Shown: positions 9,701-18,026 of the stretch, piece by piece
How the letters are laid out: each line of letters starts with the position of its first letter
Position numbering within the stretch: the first letter of the stretch is position 1
NCBI RefSeq assembly: GCF_040545875.1
Contig: NZ_JBEPMR010000015.1
Reading direction: 5' to 3' (one strand)
Length of the DNA: 64,000 bases
Source: Faecalicatena_A orotica
GTDB taxonomy: Bacteria > Bacillota > Clostridia > Lachnospirales > Lachnospiraceae
Position numbers and translations under genes: made by a program
Notes under the pieces: model-generated
What the model saw: the letters and a program-made list of their open reading frames with translations, nothing else
What the model was told of the DNA's origin: nothing
The model's database searches: none

Positions 9701-9874
9701 GTTACCTATGAAGGAAGTGAAAAAGCGGAGAATGTTTTTGCCAAATATGGCAGGGAGATTGGTAGTGAGGTTCTGGCAAATGAAGTTGTAAAAGCGCAGC
9801 CGTCAGGATATGTGAAAGAATGGAAGATTAACGGCGAGGCTGTTACAATGGGTGTTGAGAAAGAAGGGATGTAA
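6719..9874 (+). CDS. ileS: Isoleucyl-tRNA synthetase
   Basis: Charges tRNA-Ile with isoleucine in the cytoplasm. The 1051-residue class I synthetase has H55-I-G-H58 (in PPTANGKPHIGHV) and K601-M-S-K-S605. The editing domain lies between about 190 and 400, with WTTTPWTLPSN before it. The length exceeds the roughly 930 residues of the common bacterial enzyme, and the C-terminus (NIKNRQPIGQMFVKAG onwards) resembles the longer, eukaryote-like type 2 IleRS, which lacks the terminal zinc finger. Type 2 enzymes are known to be less sensitive to mupirocin; that this one is so is inference. AAAGGAAG precedes the ATG. Expression is under the T-box, and glgP follows after 5 bases and is probably co-transcribed. 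Confidence 0.97.
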   Translation: MYKKVTTDMNFVEREKEVEKFWEENDIFQKSMDEREGAPKYTFYDGPPTANGKPHIGHVLTRVIKDMIPRYRTMKGYMVPRKAGWDTHGLPVELEVEKLLGLDGKDQIEEYGLEPFIDKCKESVWKYKGMWEDFSGTVGFWADMEHPYVTYDNNFIESEWWALKQIWDKGLLYKGFKIVPYCPRCGTPLSAQEVAQGYKDVKERSAIARFKVKDEDAYILAWTTTPWTLPSNLALCVNPVEDYVKVKARDGFVYYMAEALLDKVLGKLASEAEPAYEILERYKGTDLEYKEYEPLFQCAADSAAKQNKKAFYVTCDTYVTLTDGTGVVHIAPAFGEDDANVGRKYGLPFVQLVDEKGNMAETTPFAGVFVKKADPLVLKNLEERNLLFDAPKFEHSYPHCWRCDTPLIYYARESWFIKMTDVKEDLIANNNTINWIPESIGKGRFGDWLENVQDWGISRNRYWGTPLNIWECECGHQHSIGSIEELKSMSDNCPDDIELHRPYIDDVTVKCPVCGKEMHRVPEVIDCWFDSGSMPFAQHHYPFENKELFEQQFPADFISEAVDQTRGWFYSLLAISTLLFNKAPYKNVIVLGHVQDENGQKMSKSKGNAVDPFDALNQFGADAIRWYFYVNSAPWLPNRFHGKAVTEGQRKFMGTLWNTYAFFVLYANIDEFDATKYSLDYEKLSVMDKWLLSKLNTLIKTVDDNLANYRIPESARALQDFVDDMSNWYVRRSRERFWAKGMEQDKINAYMTLYTALVTVCKVAAPMIPFMTEEIYQNLVRSIDSGAPESIHLCDFPAVSEEWIDTELEANMANVLKLVVMGRACRNTANIKNRQPIGQMFVKAGYVLPEFYQEIVADELNVKSVKFTEDVRDFTSYSFKPQLKTVGPKYGKMLGGIKNALDNLDGNAAMDEINETGALKLDVNGQEITLFKEDLLIDTAQIEGYVSENDNGITVVLDTNLTDELLEEGFVREIISKVQTMRKEADFEVMDKIKVTYEGSEKAENVFAKYGREIGSEVLANEVVKAQPSGYVKEWKINGEAVTMGVEKEGM

Positions 9875-9879
9875 ATTTT

Positions 9880-12354
9880 ATGTATAGTAAAAGATTTGCA
9901 AAAGAAACGTTTAAGGAAACTGTAAAAGATAATGTGAAGACATTATACCGCAAGAAGATTGAGGAGGCGACTCCCCAGCAGATTTTCCAGGCTGTATCCT
10001 ATGCGGTTAAGGACATCATTATTGATGACTGGCTGGCGACTCAGGCAGAGTACAGGAAGCAGGATGCCAAGACGGTATATTATATGTCAATGGAGTTCCT
10101 GATGGGCCGTGCACTTGGCAATAACCTGATCAATATGACTGCTTATAAAGAAGTGAAAGAAGCGCTGGAAGAGATGAACATTGATCTGAACGCGATTGAA
10201 GACCAGGAGCCGGATGCGGCTCTTGGAAACGGCGGTCTGGGACGTCTGGCTGCATGTTTCCTGGATTCTCTGGCGACACTTAACTATCCGGCTTACGGAT
10301 GCGGAATCCGCTACCGTTACGGAATGTTCAAGCAGAAGATCGAGAACGGATATCAGGTCGAGACTCCGGATGACTGGTTAATGGAAGGAAATCCGTTCGA
10401 ACTGCGCAGGGAAGAGTATGCAAAGGAAATCCGTTTCGGCGGTACGATTCGTTTTGAGAAAGACCCGGTAACCGGAAAGGATAAGTTCATTCAGGAAAAT
10501 TATGAATCTGTTATGGCGATCCCTTATGATATGCCGATCGTCGGATATGGCAACCATGTTGTAAACACACTGCGTATCTGGGATGCACAGGCGATTACGA
10601 ACTTCTCTCTGGAATCCTTTGACAGAGGGGATTACCACAAGGCCGTGGAACAGGAGAACCTGGCGAAGATGATTGTTGACGTACTCTATCCAAACGATAA
10701 TCATTATGCAGGAAAAGAACTGCGTCTGAAACAGCAGTATTTCTTCATTTCAGCCAGCCTTCAGGCAATGATCGAGAAGTATAAAAAGGATCATGATGAT
10801 ATTAAGAAGCTGTATGAAAAAGTAAAAATCCAGATGAATGATACCCACCCGACTGTTGCAGTTCCTGAGCTGATGCGCCTTTTGATCGACGTGGAAGGAC
10901 TGGACTGGGAAGAGGCATGGGATGTAACAACAAAGACTTGTGCATATACGAACCATACGATCATGTCAGAGGCACTGGAGAAATGGCCGATCGACCTGTT
11001 CTCTAAGCTTCTCCCTCGTATTTACCAGATCGTACAGGAAATCGACCGCCGTTTTATCGAGCAGGTCCGCAGACAGTATCCGGGCAATGAAGAAAAAGTC
11101 AGAAAGATGGCAATCTTAAGAGATAATCAGGTGCGTATGGCACATATGGCTATCATTGCAGGCTTTTCTGTAAATGGTGTTGCACAGCTCCATACGGAGA
11201 TTCTGAAGCATCAGGAGCTGAAGGATTTCTATGAGATGATGCCGGAGAAGTTTAATAATAAGACAAACGGTATTACACAAAGACGTTTCCTCCTCCACGG
11301 CAATCCGCTGCTTGCAGACTGGATCACAGGGCTGATCGGGGACGGATGGATCACAGACCTCTCCAAGATCTCCAACCTGAAGCCGTATGTAAACGATGAG
11401 AGATTCAGAAAAGAATTTATGCAGATCAAGTACAAGAATAAGGAACGTCTGGCAAAGTATATCAAGGAGCATAACGGCATTGACGTAGATCCGAGGTCAA
11501 TTTTCGATGTGCAGGTTAAACGCCTCCACGAGTACAAACGCCAGCTTTTGAATATCCTCCATATCATGTATCTGTATAACCAGATCAAGGAGCATCCGGA
11601 GATGTCCTTCTATCCGAGAACATTTATCTTTGGTGCAAAGGCTGCGGCAGGGTATTTAAGAGCGAAAGAGACGATCAAGCTGATCAACTCCGTGGCAGAC
11701 GTTGTGAACAACGACAGAAGCATCAACGGAAAGATCAAGGTCGTATTTATTGAAGACTACCGTGTATCCAATGCAGAGCTGTTATTTGCAGCGGCTGATG
11801 TCAGCGAACAGATATCCACTGCATCAAAAGAGGCGTCTGGTACAGGTAACATGAAGTTTATGTTAAACGGTGCGCCGACTCTGGGAACTATGGATGGTGC
11901 AAATGTTGAGATCGTGGAAGAAGTAGGGGAAGAGAATGCATTTATCTTCGGCCTGAGTTCAGAAGAAGTTATTAATTACGAGAACAACGGCGGCTACAAT
12001 CCGATCGACATTTACTTCAATGACTGGGAATTAAAGCGTGTTGTTGACCAGCTGATGGACGGTACTTATGCTAACGGCAACCATGAGATGTACAAGAACC
12101 TGTACAACGCACTTCTGAATACACAGAGCACAAACAAGGCCGATATGTATTTCATCCTGAAGGATTTCCGTTCTTATGCGGAGGCCCAGAAGAGGGTGGA
12201 GGCAGCATACCGTGATGAGCAGAGATGGTCCAGAATGGCAATGCTTAATACCGCGTGCAGCGGCAAGTTTACATCAGACAGAACAATCGAGGAGTACGTG
12301 CAGGACATCTGGAAACTGGAAAAGGTGTATGTACCATCAGGACAGCCGGAATAG
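9880..12354 (+). CDS. glgP: Glycogen/starch alpha-glucan phosphorylase
   Basis: An 824-residue GT35 enzyme that releases glucose-1-phosphate from alpha-1,4-glucan. The signature EASGTGNMKFMLNG carries the pyridoxal-phosphate lysine K659. The N-terminal region shows AALGNGGLGRLAACFLDS and the phosphate-contact motif FDVQVKRLHEYKRQLLN. The length equals that of standard bacterial GlgP. It starts 5 bases after ileS, and its ribosome site (AGAAGGGATG) lies inside the end of ileS, which suggests co-transcription with a tRNA synthetase, an unusual pairing. No other glycogen genes are in the window. Confidence 0.96.
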   Translation: MYSKRFAKETFKETVKDNVKTLYRKKIEEATPQQIFQAVSYAVKDIIIDDWLATQAEYRKQDAKTVYYMSMEFLMGRALGNNLINMTAYKEVKEALEEMNIDLNAIEDQEPDAALGNGGLGRLAACFLDSLATLNYPAYGCGIRYRYGMFKQKIENGYQVETPDDWLMEGNPFELRREEYAKEIRFGGTIRFEKDPVTGKDKFIQENYESVMAIPYDMPIVGYGNHVVNTLRIWDAQAITNFSLESFDRGDYHKAVEQENLAKMIVDVLYPNDNHYAGKELRLKQQYFFISASLQAMIEKYKKDHDDIKKLYEKVKIQMNDTHPTVAVPELMRLLIDVEGLDWEEAWDVTTKTCAYTNHTIMSEALEKWPIDLFSKLLPRIYQIVQEIDRRFIEQVRRQYPGNEEKVRKMAILRDNQVRMAHMAIIAGFSVNGVAQLHTEILKHQELKDFYEMMPEKFNNKTNGITQRRFLLHGNPLLADWITGLIGDGWITDLSKISNLKPYVNDERFRKEFMQIKYKNKERLAKYIKEHNGIDVDPRSIFDVQVKRLHEYKRQLLNILHIMYLYNQIKEHPEMSFYPRTFIFGAKAAAGYLRAKETIKLINSVADVVNNDRSINGKIKVVFIEDYRVSNAELLFAAADVSEQISTASKEASGTGNMKFMLNGAPTLGTMDGANVEIVEEVGEENAFIFGLSSEEVINYENNGGYNPIDIYFNDWELKRVVDQLMDGTYANGNHEMYKNLYNALLNTQSTNKADMYFILKDFRSYAEAQKRVEAAYRDEQRWSRMAMLNTACSGKFTSDRTIEEYVQDIWKLEKVYVPSGQPE

Positions 12355-12363
12355 GAGGCGTTT

Positions 12364-13326
12364 ATGAATTATTACGACACTTATAATTATACAACATCAG
12401 CGGCGGACAGGATACTTGCGGGTATACTTGCAATCTATGTTATCGTGCTGCTTGTCTTTTTCCTGTTTTATGTAATTAGTTATGTTTTCAAGGGTATCGG
12501 CATGTATACCATTGCAAAGCGCCAGGGAATGGATTATCCGTGGCTTGCATTTATCCCTTTTGCCAGGACATATCTCCACGGAGAACTGGCTGGGCGGATC
12601 AGCCTGAAGAACAAAGGAATTAAGAACCCGGGAATCTGGCTTCTTGTCATGCCCTTTATATTTGGTGCGGTGAACTTCGTATTCTATATGATATTATGGG
12701 CAGTCGGGATCGGTGCATTTGCAGATACCTTTACAGGTGCCATGTATGGATATCAGTACGGATACGGTGATCCCCATGTCAGCACCGGACTGATCATGGG
12801 CCTGATTATACTCTTCGCCATCTGGATGATTACTGCGGTACTCTACGGCGCAGTTTACAAAGTGCTGGGGGTTCTTGTGAATCACCAGATACTGGAGAAG
12901 TTTACAACAAAAAATATGTCCGTTGCCCATGCAGTACTGAGCACATTGATCCCGCTTTATGAGTCAATCTGCCTCTTTGTTATGAGGAATAAGGACTATA
13001 ATCCGGGAATGGAACCGGATCTTGGACGGCCGTTTATGCAGTCACCTCCTCCGGTAATGCCGCCGCAGGGGGGACCTGTACCGGGACCTCACATGGGACC
13101 GGAAGTGCCGGTACCTCCGGCTGAGCCCGGGATGCCAGTACAGGCGGAAACACCTGTACCGCCGGTGCAGGCCCCCACTGAAGGGGAACGTCCGGCAGAG
13201 CATGAAGTTCATGCGCCGGTTGAACCGCCTGCACAGGATGTGATTCATCTGGGAACATCTGCGGAAAATACAGAGAATGCTCCTTCAGAACCTCTGACAG
13301 ACAGTCAGGACAGAACACCGTTATAA
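12364..13326 (+). CDS. Polytopic membrane protein with proline-rich cytosolic tail, function unknown
   Basis: A 320-residue protein I do not recognise. Four hydrophobic segments are visible (about 17-42, 91-118, 140-172 and 188-207). Between the first two is a conserved-looking stretch YTIAKRQGMDYPWLAFIPFARTY, which I have seen in unnamed Firmicute membrane proteins. From about 215 the sequence turns into a Pro-rich low-complexity tail (PPPVMPPQGGPVPGP, then repeated PVPPAEPG/PVQAETPVPPV). The start follows GGAGGCGTTT ATG, 9 bases after glgP, so it likely ends the ileS-glgP transcript. The tail could bind a partner; nothing in the neighbourhood says which. Confidence 0.75.
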   Translation: MNYYDTYNYTTSAADRILAGILAIYVIVLLVFFLFYVISYVFKGIGMYTIAKRQGMDYPWLAFIPFARTYLHGELAGRISLKNKGIKNPGIWLLVMPFIFGAVNFVFYMILWAVGIGAFADTFTGAMYGYQYGYGDPHVSTGLIMGLIILFAIWMITAVLYGAVYKVLGVLVNHQILEKFTTKNMSVAHAVLSTLIPLYESICLFVMRNKDYNPGMEPDLGRPFMQSPPPVMPPQGGPVPGPHMGPEVPVPPAEPGMPVQAETPVPPVQAPTEGERPAEHEVHAPVEPPAQDVIHLGTSAENTENAPSEPLTDSQDRTPL

Positions 13327-13337
13327 ATTTTTAAGAA

Positions 13338-13354
13338 AAGGGGTCTGCCCCCTT
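13338..13354. repeat. GGGGTC-type short palindrome
   Basis: AAGGGGTCTGCCCCCTT forms a small hairpin directly after the membrane protein gene. A longer relative (AAGGGGTC/GACCCCTT) stands at 44531-44557. Such elements behave like dispersed intergenic repeats. Confidence 0.5.
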
Positions 13355-13357
13355 AAC

Positions 13358-13393
13358 GCCCTTCATATATATAATTATATGGAGGGCTTTTTT
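13358..13393 (+). terminator. Terminator-like hairpin carrying the spoIID ribosome site
   Basis: The arms GCCCTTCATATA (13358-13369) and TATATGGAGGGC (13376-13387) pair with one G-T wobble, followed by six T at 13388-13393. The 3-prime arm contains GGAGGG, the only ribosome site for the ATG at 13394. The structure can therefore end the upstream transcript and also hide the start of spoIID. Confidence 0.7.
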
Positions 13394-14383
13394 ATGGGAC
13401 AACGTTACATGCGTCAGAAAGCAAAAACAATCGGTTCATTCCTTATTATTTTGATTTTACTTCCCTATATAGTGGCTGTATTTGTAAACGGTGCGGATAT
13501 GGAAGTGATCGGCAAGAACGGCGGTGCCTATGTGCAGGTAAAAAAGACAGCAGAGGACGGTACAAAGCAGGTGCTGGAAGTACCGTGGGAAGAATATTTT
13601 ATAGGAGTGCTGGCAAGGGAAATGCCGGAGACTTATGAAAAAGAGGTCCTGAAGGCACAGGCAGTAGTTATCCGCACAAATCTGTATAAAACTCTTGACG
13701 GTGATGGGGATAAAGTTCTGACGGAGAGCTACCTGTGTGAAAAAGATCTGGAAAAAAAGTGGGACGCGGCAGACTATGACGCAAATTATAAGAAACTGAA
13801 GGCGGCAGTGGATGAGACGGCGAATCAGGTATTATACTATAATGATACATATGCTATGGTTCCGTTCCACCAGTCCAGCAACGGAAAAACAAGGAGCGGA
13901 CAGGAAGTCCTCGGAAGCGGGGACTATCCGTATTTAGTGGTAAAGGAATGCCCGCTCGACAAGGAAGCAGACGATGAGATGCACGTCTATACCATGGATT
14001 ACAAGGAGATACAGACAAAGTGTCAGGCATTTCTGGTTGCCGTGGACAAAGAAAATGCAGAAAAAACATACAGCTTTGCAGATTTTGAGATACAGGAGTA
14101 TGATTCTGCCGGTTATGTTTCAAAACTCAGAATAGGCGATACAGTCTGCACAGGAGATCAGTTCCGGGATGCATTGACACTGGCTTCCAGCGCATTTTCA
14201 CTACAGGATGCGGACGGGAAGCTGCGTATCACAACCTCAGGCAGGGGGCATGGTTTGGGAATGAGCCAGTGGACCGCGAATGAGATGGCAAAAGAGGGGA
14301 AAAGCTGTGAAGAAATCCTTCAAAATTTTTTTGAAGGAACAAAAATGACAGATGGCGGAGAAATATTTTCAAAAATCGAATAA
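13394..14383 (+). CDS. spoIID: Stage II sporulation protein D (SpoIID/LytB family)
   Basis: SpoIID is a membrane-bound lytic transglycosylase of the SpoIID-SpoIIM-SpoIIP complex, which degrades septal peptidoglycan during engulfment. I take ATG 13394 over an in-frame ATG at 13379, because GGAGGG (13381-13386) lies seven bases before 13394 and after 13379; this gives 329 residues. A membrane helix spans about 12-31. The SpoIID signature EYFIGVLAREMP contains the catalytic Glu (E76). RSGQEVLGSGDYPYL and the terminal SGRGHGLGMSQWTANEMA are further family motifs. The spoIIQ-like gene follows 42 bases later; in clostridia these two are commonly neighbours. Expression in sporulation is expected from the family; I could not identify a sigma-E promoter with certainty. 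Confidence 0.92.
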   Translation: MGQRYMRQKAKTIGSFLIILILLPYIVAVFVNGADMEVIGKNGGAYVQVKKTAEDGTKQVLEVPWEEYFIGVLAREMPETYEKEVLKAQAVVIRTNLYKTLDGDGDKVLTESYLCEKDLEKKWDAADYDANYKKLKAAVDETANQVLYYNDTYAMVPFHQSSNGKTRSGQEVLGSGDYPYLVVKECPLDKEADDEMHVYTMDYKEIQTKCQAFLVAVDKENAEKTYSFADFEIQEYDSAGYVSKLRIGDTVCTGDQFRDALTLASSAFSLQDADGKLRITTSGRGHGLGMSQWTANEMAKEGKSCEEILQNFFEGTKMTDGGEIFSKIE

Positions 14384-14425
14384 GGCGTCATTTTTCTGGC
14401 AAAAATATAGCCAGAGGTGATGAAT

Positions 14426-15169
14426 ATGAATAAGAATGAAAAGCCGTTTTCTTTAAAAGGGAAAGGCGCAGCAGTCGGTATCGTAATCTGCTTTGTAGCT
14501 GTAATTGTAATGGTAGGAGCATTTACATTTAACAATTATCAGAAAAAATTAGATGAGCAGTTAGCAAAAGCCGAAGAACAAACAGAACAGTTAGCAAAAG
14601 AGAAGAGTGAAGCAACTACGGCAAATGACATTGTACTGCCGGAAGCAGAAGGTAATACATCAACAGAAAATGAAACAGAAGACAATGAAAGCACTACACC
14701 GGAAAGCACGGCAGATAACTCTGCAACAGCATCAGGGGCTTCCGACGTATGGTTCAGCGAGGAAAGTGTCCTCGAATGGCCTGCAAGCGGAGCAATCCTG
14801 ATCAACTACAGCATGGACAAGACAGTTTATTTTTCAACACTGGAGCAGTATAAGTATAACCCGGCACTGGTAATCGGCGGAGAAGTAGGAGAAACAATTG
14901 CAGCATCCGCAGCCGGTATCGTAACAAACGTGGAGCAGTCCGCTCAGACAGGGACAACTGTTACCCTTGATATGGGGAACGGATATACAGCGGTATACGG
15001 GCAGCTCAAAGAAGTACCTCTGCAGATCGGCGACTATGTAGCAGCCGGTGAGACAGTAGGGTATCTCAGCGAACCAACAAAATACTACAGCGTAGAAGGA
15101 ACCAATCTCTATTTTGAAATACTCAAAGACGGAGAACCAGTCAATCCTTTAGATTTCATGGAATCATAG
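14426..15169 (+). CDS. spoIIQ: SpoIIQ-like M23 (LytM) domain protein, probably without peptidase activity
   Basis: Forespore membrane protein that forms a channel with SpoIIIAH in sporulating Firmicutes. The 247 residues have an N-terminal cytosolic tail, one membrane helix (about 14-34), a coiled, Thr/Ser/Glu-rich linker and a C-terminal LytM fold (about 120-245; VIGGEVGETIAASAAGIV, then LDMGNGYTAVYGQL and LYFEILKDGEPVNP). The usual metal ligands appear lost: YGQL stands where active enzymes have YGHL, and LYFEI where they have LHFEI. ATG 14426 is 8 bases from GAGG; alternatives are ATG 14420 and GTG 14417. The assignment rests on the fold, membrane anchor and position behind spoIID. Confidence 0.82.
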   Translation: MNKNEKPFSLKGKGAAVGIVICFVAVIVMVGAFTFNNYQKKLDEQLAKAEEQTEQLAKEKSEATTANDIVLPEAEGNTSTENETEDNESTTPESTADNSATASGASDVWFSEESVLEWPASGAILINYSMDKTVYFSTLEQYKYNPALVIGGEVGETIAASAAGIVTNVEQSAQTGTTVTLDMGNGYTAVYGQLKEVPLQIGDYVAAGETVGYLSEPTKYYSVEGTNLYFEILKDGEPVNPLDFMES

Positions 15170-15198
15170 CAAATACAAATTCAAATGGATTAAATTAC

Positions 15199-15247
15199 AA
15201 ATTTGTCAAGTAAGTACGGTACATCGAACTTACTTGACAAATTTTCA
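15199..15247 (+). terminator. Intrinsic terminator after the spoIID-spoIIQ pair
   Basis: A perfect 17-bp inverted repeat (15199-15215 with 15228-15244, arm AAATTTGTCAAGTAAGT) followed by a T-rich tail. In the remaining upstream space of the fucose cluster (15250-15500) I see only AT-rich sequence and one G-run at 15300-15308. Confidence 0.8.
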
Positions 15248-15503
15248 TTTAAGTTCGATTGTGAATTGAAGCAGATAAAACCGGGGGTTCTCTTAGAAGG
15301 GGGGGGATCCCCATTTTTATTCCCGCGTGGTATTTGACTTTGAATGGAAACAGGTTAGATGTTTTACTGTATATGTCTGGATTTTGAGTCTGAATATAAC
15401 ATTAAAAACAAAACGATTAAGTCTAAATAAAACATAAAACAGGTAATTATATATAAAAAAGGAAGATAAAATATGGATAATATGCTTAAAATAAACAAAT
15501 AAG

Positions 15504-15549
15504 TTGACATTTTAAAACCATGAGAATATTATAAAGATGAAACGATTTA
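15504..15549 (+). promoter_or_regulatory. Promoter and possible operator of the fucosidase cluster
   Basis: TTGACA (15504-15509), 17 bases, TATTAT (15527-15532). Directly behind it TGAAACGATTTA (15538-15549) would lie at the transcription start; a similar AAAACGATT sits at 15410-15418. AACGAT also occurs in the operator-like palindrome at 32705-32728, and TTTGAAACGA at 25528-25537 before the second LacI gene. That these are LacI-family sites is inference. Confidence 0.7.
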
Positions 15550-15625
15550 CTTCTGCAGAGGTGAAAAAACAGTCACGATACACCGGTTATTAAAATAACC
15601 AGGTAAAAAAGAGGAGGTATGTGTT

Positions 15626-16999
15626 ATGAAAAAGAGAATAGCAGCAGTTCTTTTATCAGCAGCTATGGTTGTAACAACATTGGCGGGTTGCGGTAATTCT
15701 TCTTCTGACCCCGCAAAAAAAGATTCTGGCTCCAAGGATGCACAGGCTGAAACTGATTATGATGTTGAAAACAGAGAATACAAAGATGTTAAGATAACAA
15801 TTCATACCAGATGGGACACCGGAGATGTATCCGGTCCTCTTTATCAGAATATTGTAGAAGGCTTTATGGAAAAATATCCGGGAATCAAGGTGGAACAAAT
15901 CAATATTCCAACGGAGTCTGAATGGCTTAATTCAGAATCAGTGCTTATGTCCGATAAAGATTCTATGCCCAATATTATTGTTGAGTATGGCGGCTCCCGG
16001 ACTGCAGAGTATGTAAATTCAAACCTTATCGTTAACATGGACCCGTATTATGAGCAGTATCCGGAATGGAAAGAAAGCTTTAACTCTATGGGCGACAGCC
16101 TCACAGACTATTCAAGCTACGGGGCGGAAGGGACTTATGGTGTGCCATTTACAGCATATCAGGTTATGCTTTTCTACAACGAAGATATATTAAGCCAAAA
16201 CGGGATTGACCCTGCATCAATCGTGAGCTGGGACGACCTTATGGCAGCATGTGAGAAACTGAAAGCAAACGGTGTGCAGCCTTTCGAAATGGGTGAAAAA
16301 GATGACTATCGTTTTGGACACCTGCATTCAGCATTAAATTATAAGACCTTTGGCTGTGATATGGCGGAAAAGCTCGGCAGCCGTGAAGTTTCCTATGACG
16401 GAGAAGAACAGACAGAAATATACCAGATGATTATTGACGCATATGAAAAAGGATACCTTGGAACAAATCTGCTCGGAAACGATGACGGGCAGGAAAGAGC
16501 GCTCTTTAATACCGGGAAATCTGCGTTTTTATTCATGGGAACATGGTTCTGTGCAGAAGATCATACAGGGCTGGAGCTCTTTGAAAATGAGAAGATCCAT
16601 GCACTTCGTATGCCTTATGTGAATGAAGAATATAAGCTGAATGACATGGGCGGCGGAAATGAGGCTTATTACGCAGTTGATACAGGAGACGCTGATGAAG
16701 TGGCAGCATCCGTACTGTTTTTGAAGTACATGACAAGTGAGAGCGTAGTAAAAGAGTTTGTTGAAGGATATCCGACACCGGTATGTGTAAATGTTACAGC
16801 CGAAGGTGGTAATTACTTAAGCCAGGAGGCGGCAGAGATTATTGCTGAGACCGAAGATGTACGCGGGGACATTGAGAACTATGACAGCGCAACACATATG
16901 ATTAATACAGTCCGTCAGGCACTTCAGAGTATTGCGATGGACGCAGATGCAAAGTCAGTCGGCAAAACCATTGTAGACACGATCAAGCAATATGAATAA
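15626..16999 (+). CDS. ABC sugar transporter, extracellular solute-binding lipoprotein (CUT1 type)
   Basis: Captures an oligosaccharide outside the cell and delivers it to the two permeases behind it. The 457 residues start with a lipoprotein signal; the lipobox TLAGC places the lipidated Cys at 22. Bacterial family 1 binding-protein features follow: an N-terminal strand VKITIHTRWDTGD, YGVPFTAYQVMLFYNEDIL, and the WDDLMAACEKLKANG motif of sugar-binding members. GAGGAGGTATGTGTT precedes the ATG. It is the first gene of a six-gene cluster with three GH29 fucosidases, which suggests that the cargo is a fucosylated glycan or its core; the specificity is not visible in the sequence. Confidence 0.92.
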   Translation: MKKRIAAVLLSAAMVVTTLAGCGNSSSDPAKKDSGSKDAQAETDYDVENREYKDVKITIHTRWDTGDVSGPLYQNIVEGFMEKYPGIKVEQINIPTESEWLNSESVLMSDKDSMPNIIVEYGGSRTAEYVNSNLIVNMDPYYEQYPEWKESFNSMGDSLTDYSSYGAEGTYGVPFTAYQVMLFYNEDILSQNGIDPASIVSWDDLMAACEKLKANGVQPFEMGEKDDYRFGHLHSALNYKTFGCDMAEKLGSREVSYDGEEQTEIYQMIIDAYEKGYLGTNLLGNDDGQERALFNTGKSAFLFMGTWFCAEDHTGLELFENEKIHALRMPYVNEEYKLNDMGGGNEAYYAVDTGDADEVAASVLFLKYMTSESVVKEFVEGYPTPVCVNVTAEGGNYLSQEAAEIIAETEDVRGDIENYDSATHMINTVRQALQSIAMDADAKSVGKTIVDTIKQYE

Positions 17000-17100
17000 A
17001 TGGGAATCCATGAATTCTGACTGCTAGACCGGATAATAAGATGTGTGGACCTTGCAGACATTTCGGAAGGGTTCACACATCGGGTCAGGAGGTAAAACGT

Positions 17101-17997
17101 ATGTTTTTTTCATCCAGCAAATACAGAAAGACATTTCTGAAATCAATGCTTTTTGTCCTGCCCGGCGTTGCGATCACTGTCATCTTTGTTATTTACCCGG
17201 TTATCAATACATTCTGGTTATCACTAAATGACTGGAACGGTGTTGCGACATCACCGGTGTCATGGGTAGGATTGAATAATTATATTAAAGTTTTTACGAG
17301 TGAAAAGTTCTGGAACAGTATGCTGAATGCAGTGTACTTCATGATCGGCGGGTTTGTAGTACTGATGCCCGTTGCTTTCGGAATGGCACTTTTGGTTACT
17401 TCGAAGATTAGGTTTACGAAGTTCTTCAAGGCATCTTACCTGATGCCGGTTATGTTAGGAACAACGGCAGTCGGCTTAATGTGGACATTCATGCTGAATT
17501 CTGATTTTGGTATTTTTGCCCAGTTCTTAAGGGCTGTCGGACTCGGGGACGCGGTTATAAACTGGCTGGCGACACCAACGGTGAATATTTGGTGCGTAGT
17601 TCTGGTCAACGAGTGGATGTATGCCGGCTATAACATGCTGATCTTTGCGGCGGGTATTGTTGCAATACCGGGAGACGTACATGATGCGGCACTGCTTGAC
17701 GGATGTACCGGACTAAAGAAAGTCATTTATGTCATCATACCTCTTTGTAAAAATATGTTCATGGTTTTCTCCGTGCTCTGTGTGACAGGATGTCTGAAAG
17801 CTTTTGACATCGTATGGGCAATGACGAACGGAGGACCAATCGATTCCAGTGCAACTCCTGCCGTGCTGCTTTATACACAGGGATTCCAGTATAAGCTTAT
17901 GGGGCGGAGCAGTGCAATCGGTATTATTCTCCTCGTTCTGGGCCTTGTTTTATCAGTTTTACTGAATAACGTTATTTTTAAACAGGACAGAGAATAA
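17101..17997 (+). CDS. ABC sugar transporter permease (MalF/UgpA type)
   Basis: First membrane subunit of the importer. I start at ATG 17101 because AGGAGGT is eight bases ahead; a longer frame from 17041 adds 20 hydrophilic residues without a ribosome site. This gives 298 residues with six predicted membrane helices (first VLPGVAITVIFVIYPVINTF). The cytosolic EAA loop reads DAALLDGCTGLKKVIYVIIP and contacts the ATPase. It follows the binding protein after 101 bases. No ATPase gene is in the cluster, as usual for CUT1 systems that share MsmX. Confidence 0.92.
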   Translation: MFFSSSKYRKTFLKSMLFVLPGVAITVIFVIYPVINTFWLSLNDWNGVATSPVSWVGLNNYIKVFTSEKFWNSMLNAVYFMIGGFVVLMPVAFGMALLVTSKIRFTKFFKASYLMPVMLGTTAVGLMWTFMLNSDFGIFAQFLRAVGLGDAVINWLATPTVNIWCVVLVNEWMYAGYNMLIFAAGIVAIPGDVHDAALLDGCTGLKKVIYVIIPLCKNMFMVFSVLCVTGCLKAFDIVWAMTNGGPIDSSATPAVLLYTQGFQYKLMGRSSAIGIILLVLGLVLSVLLNNVIFKQDRE

Positions 17998-18026
17998 GGG
18001 AACGGACATTCAGAAAGGAGTTATGA

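Noticed and set aside
17041..17100. Longer start for the first permease
   Set aside because: The added 20 residues have no ribosome site, while AGGAGGT stands before ATG 17101.
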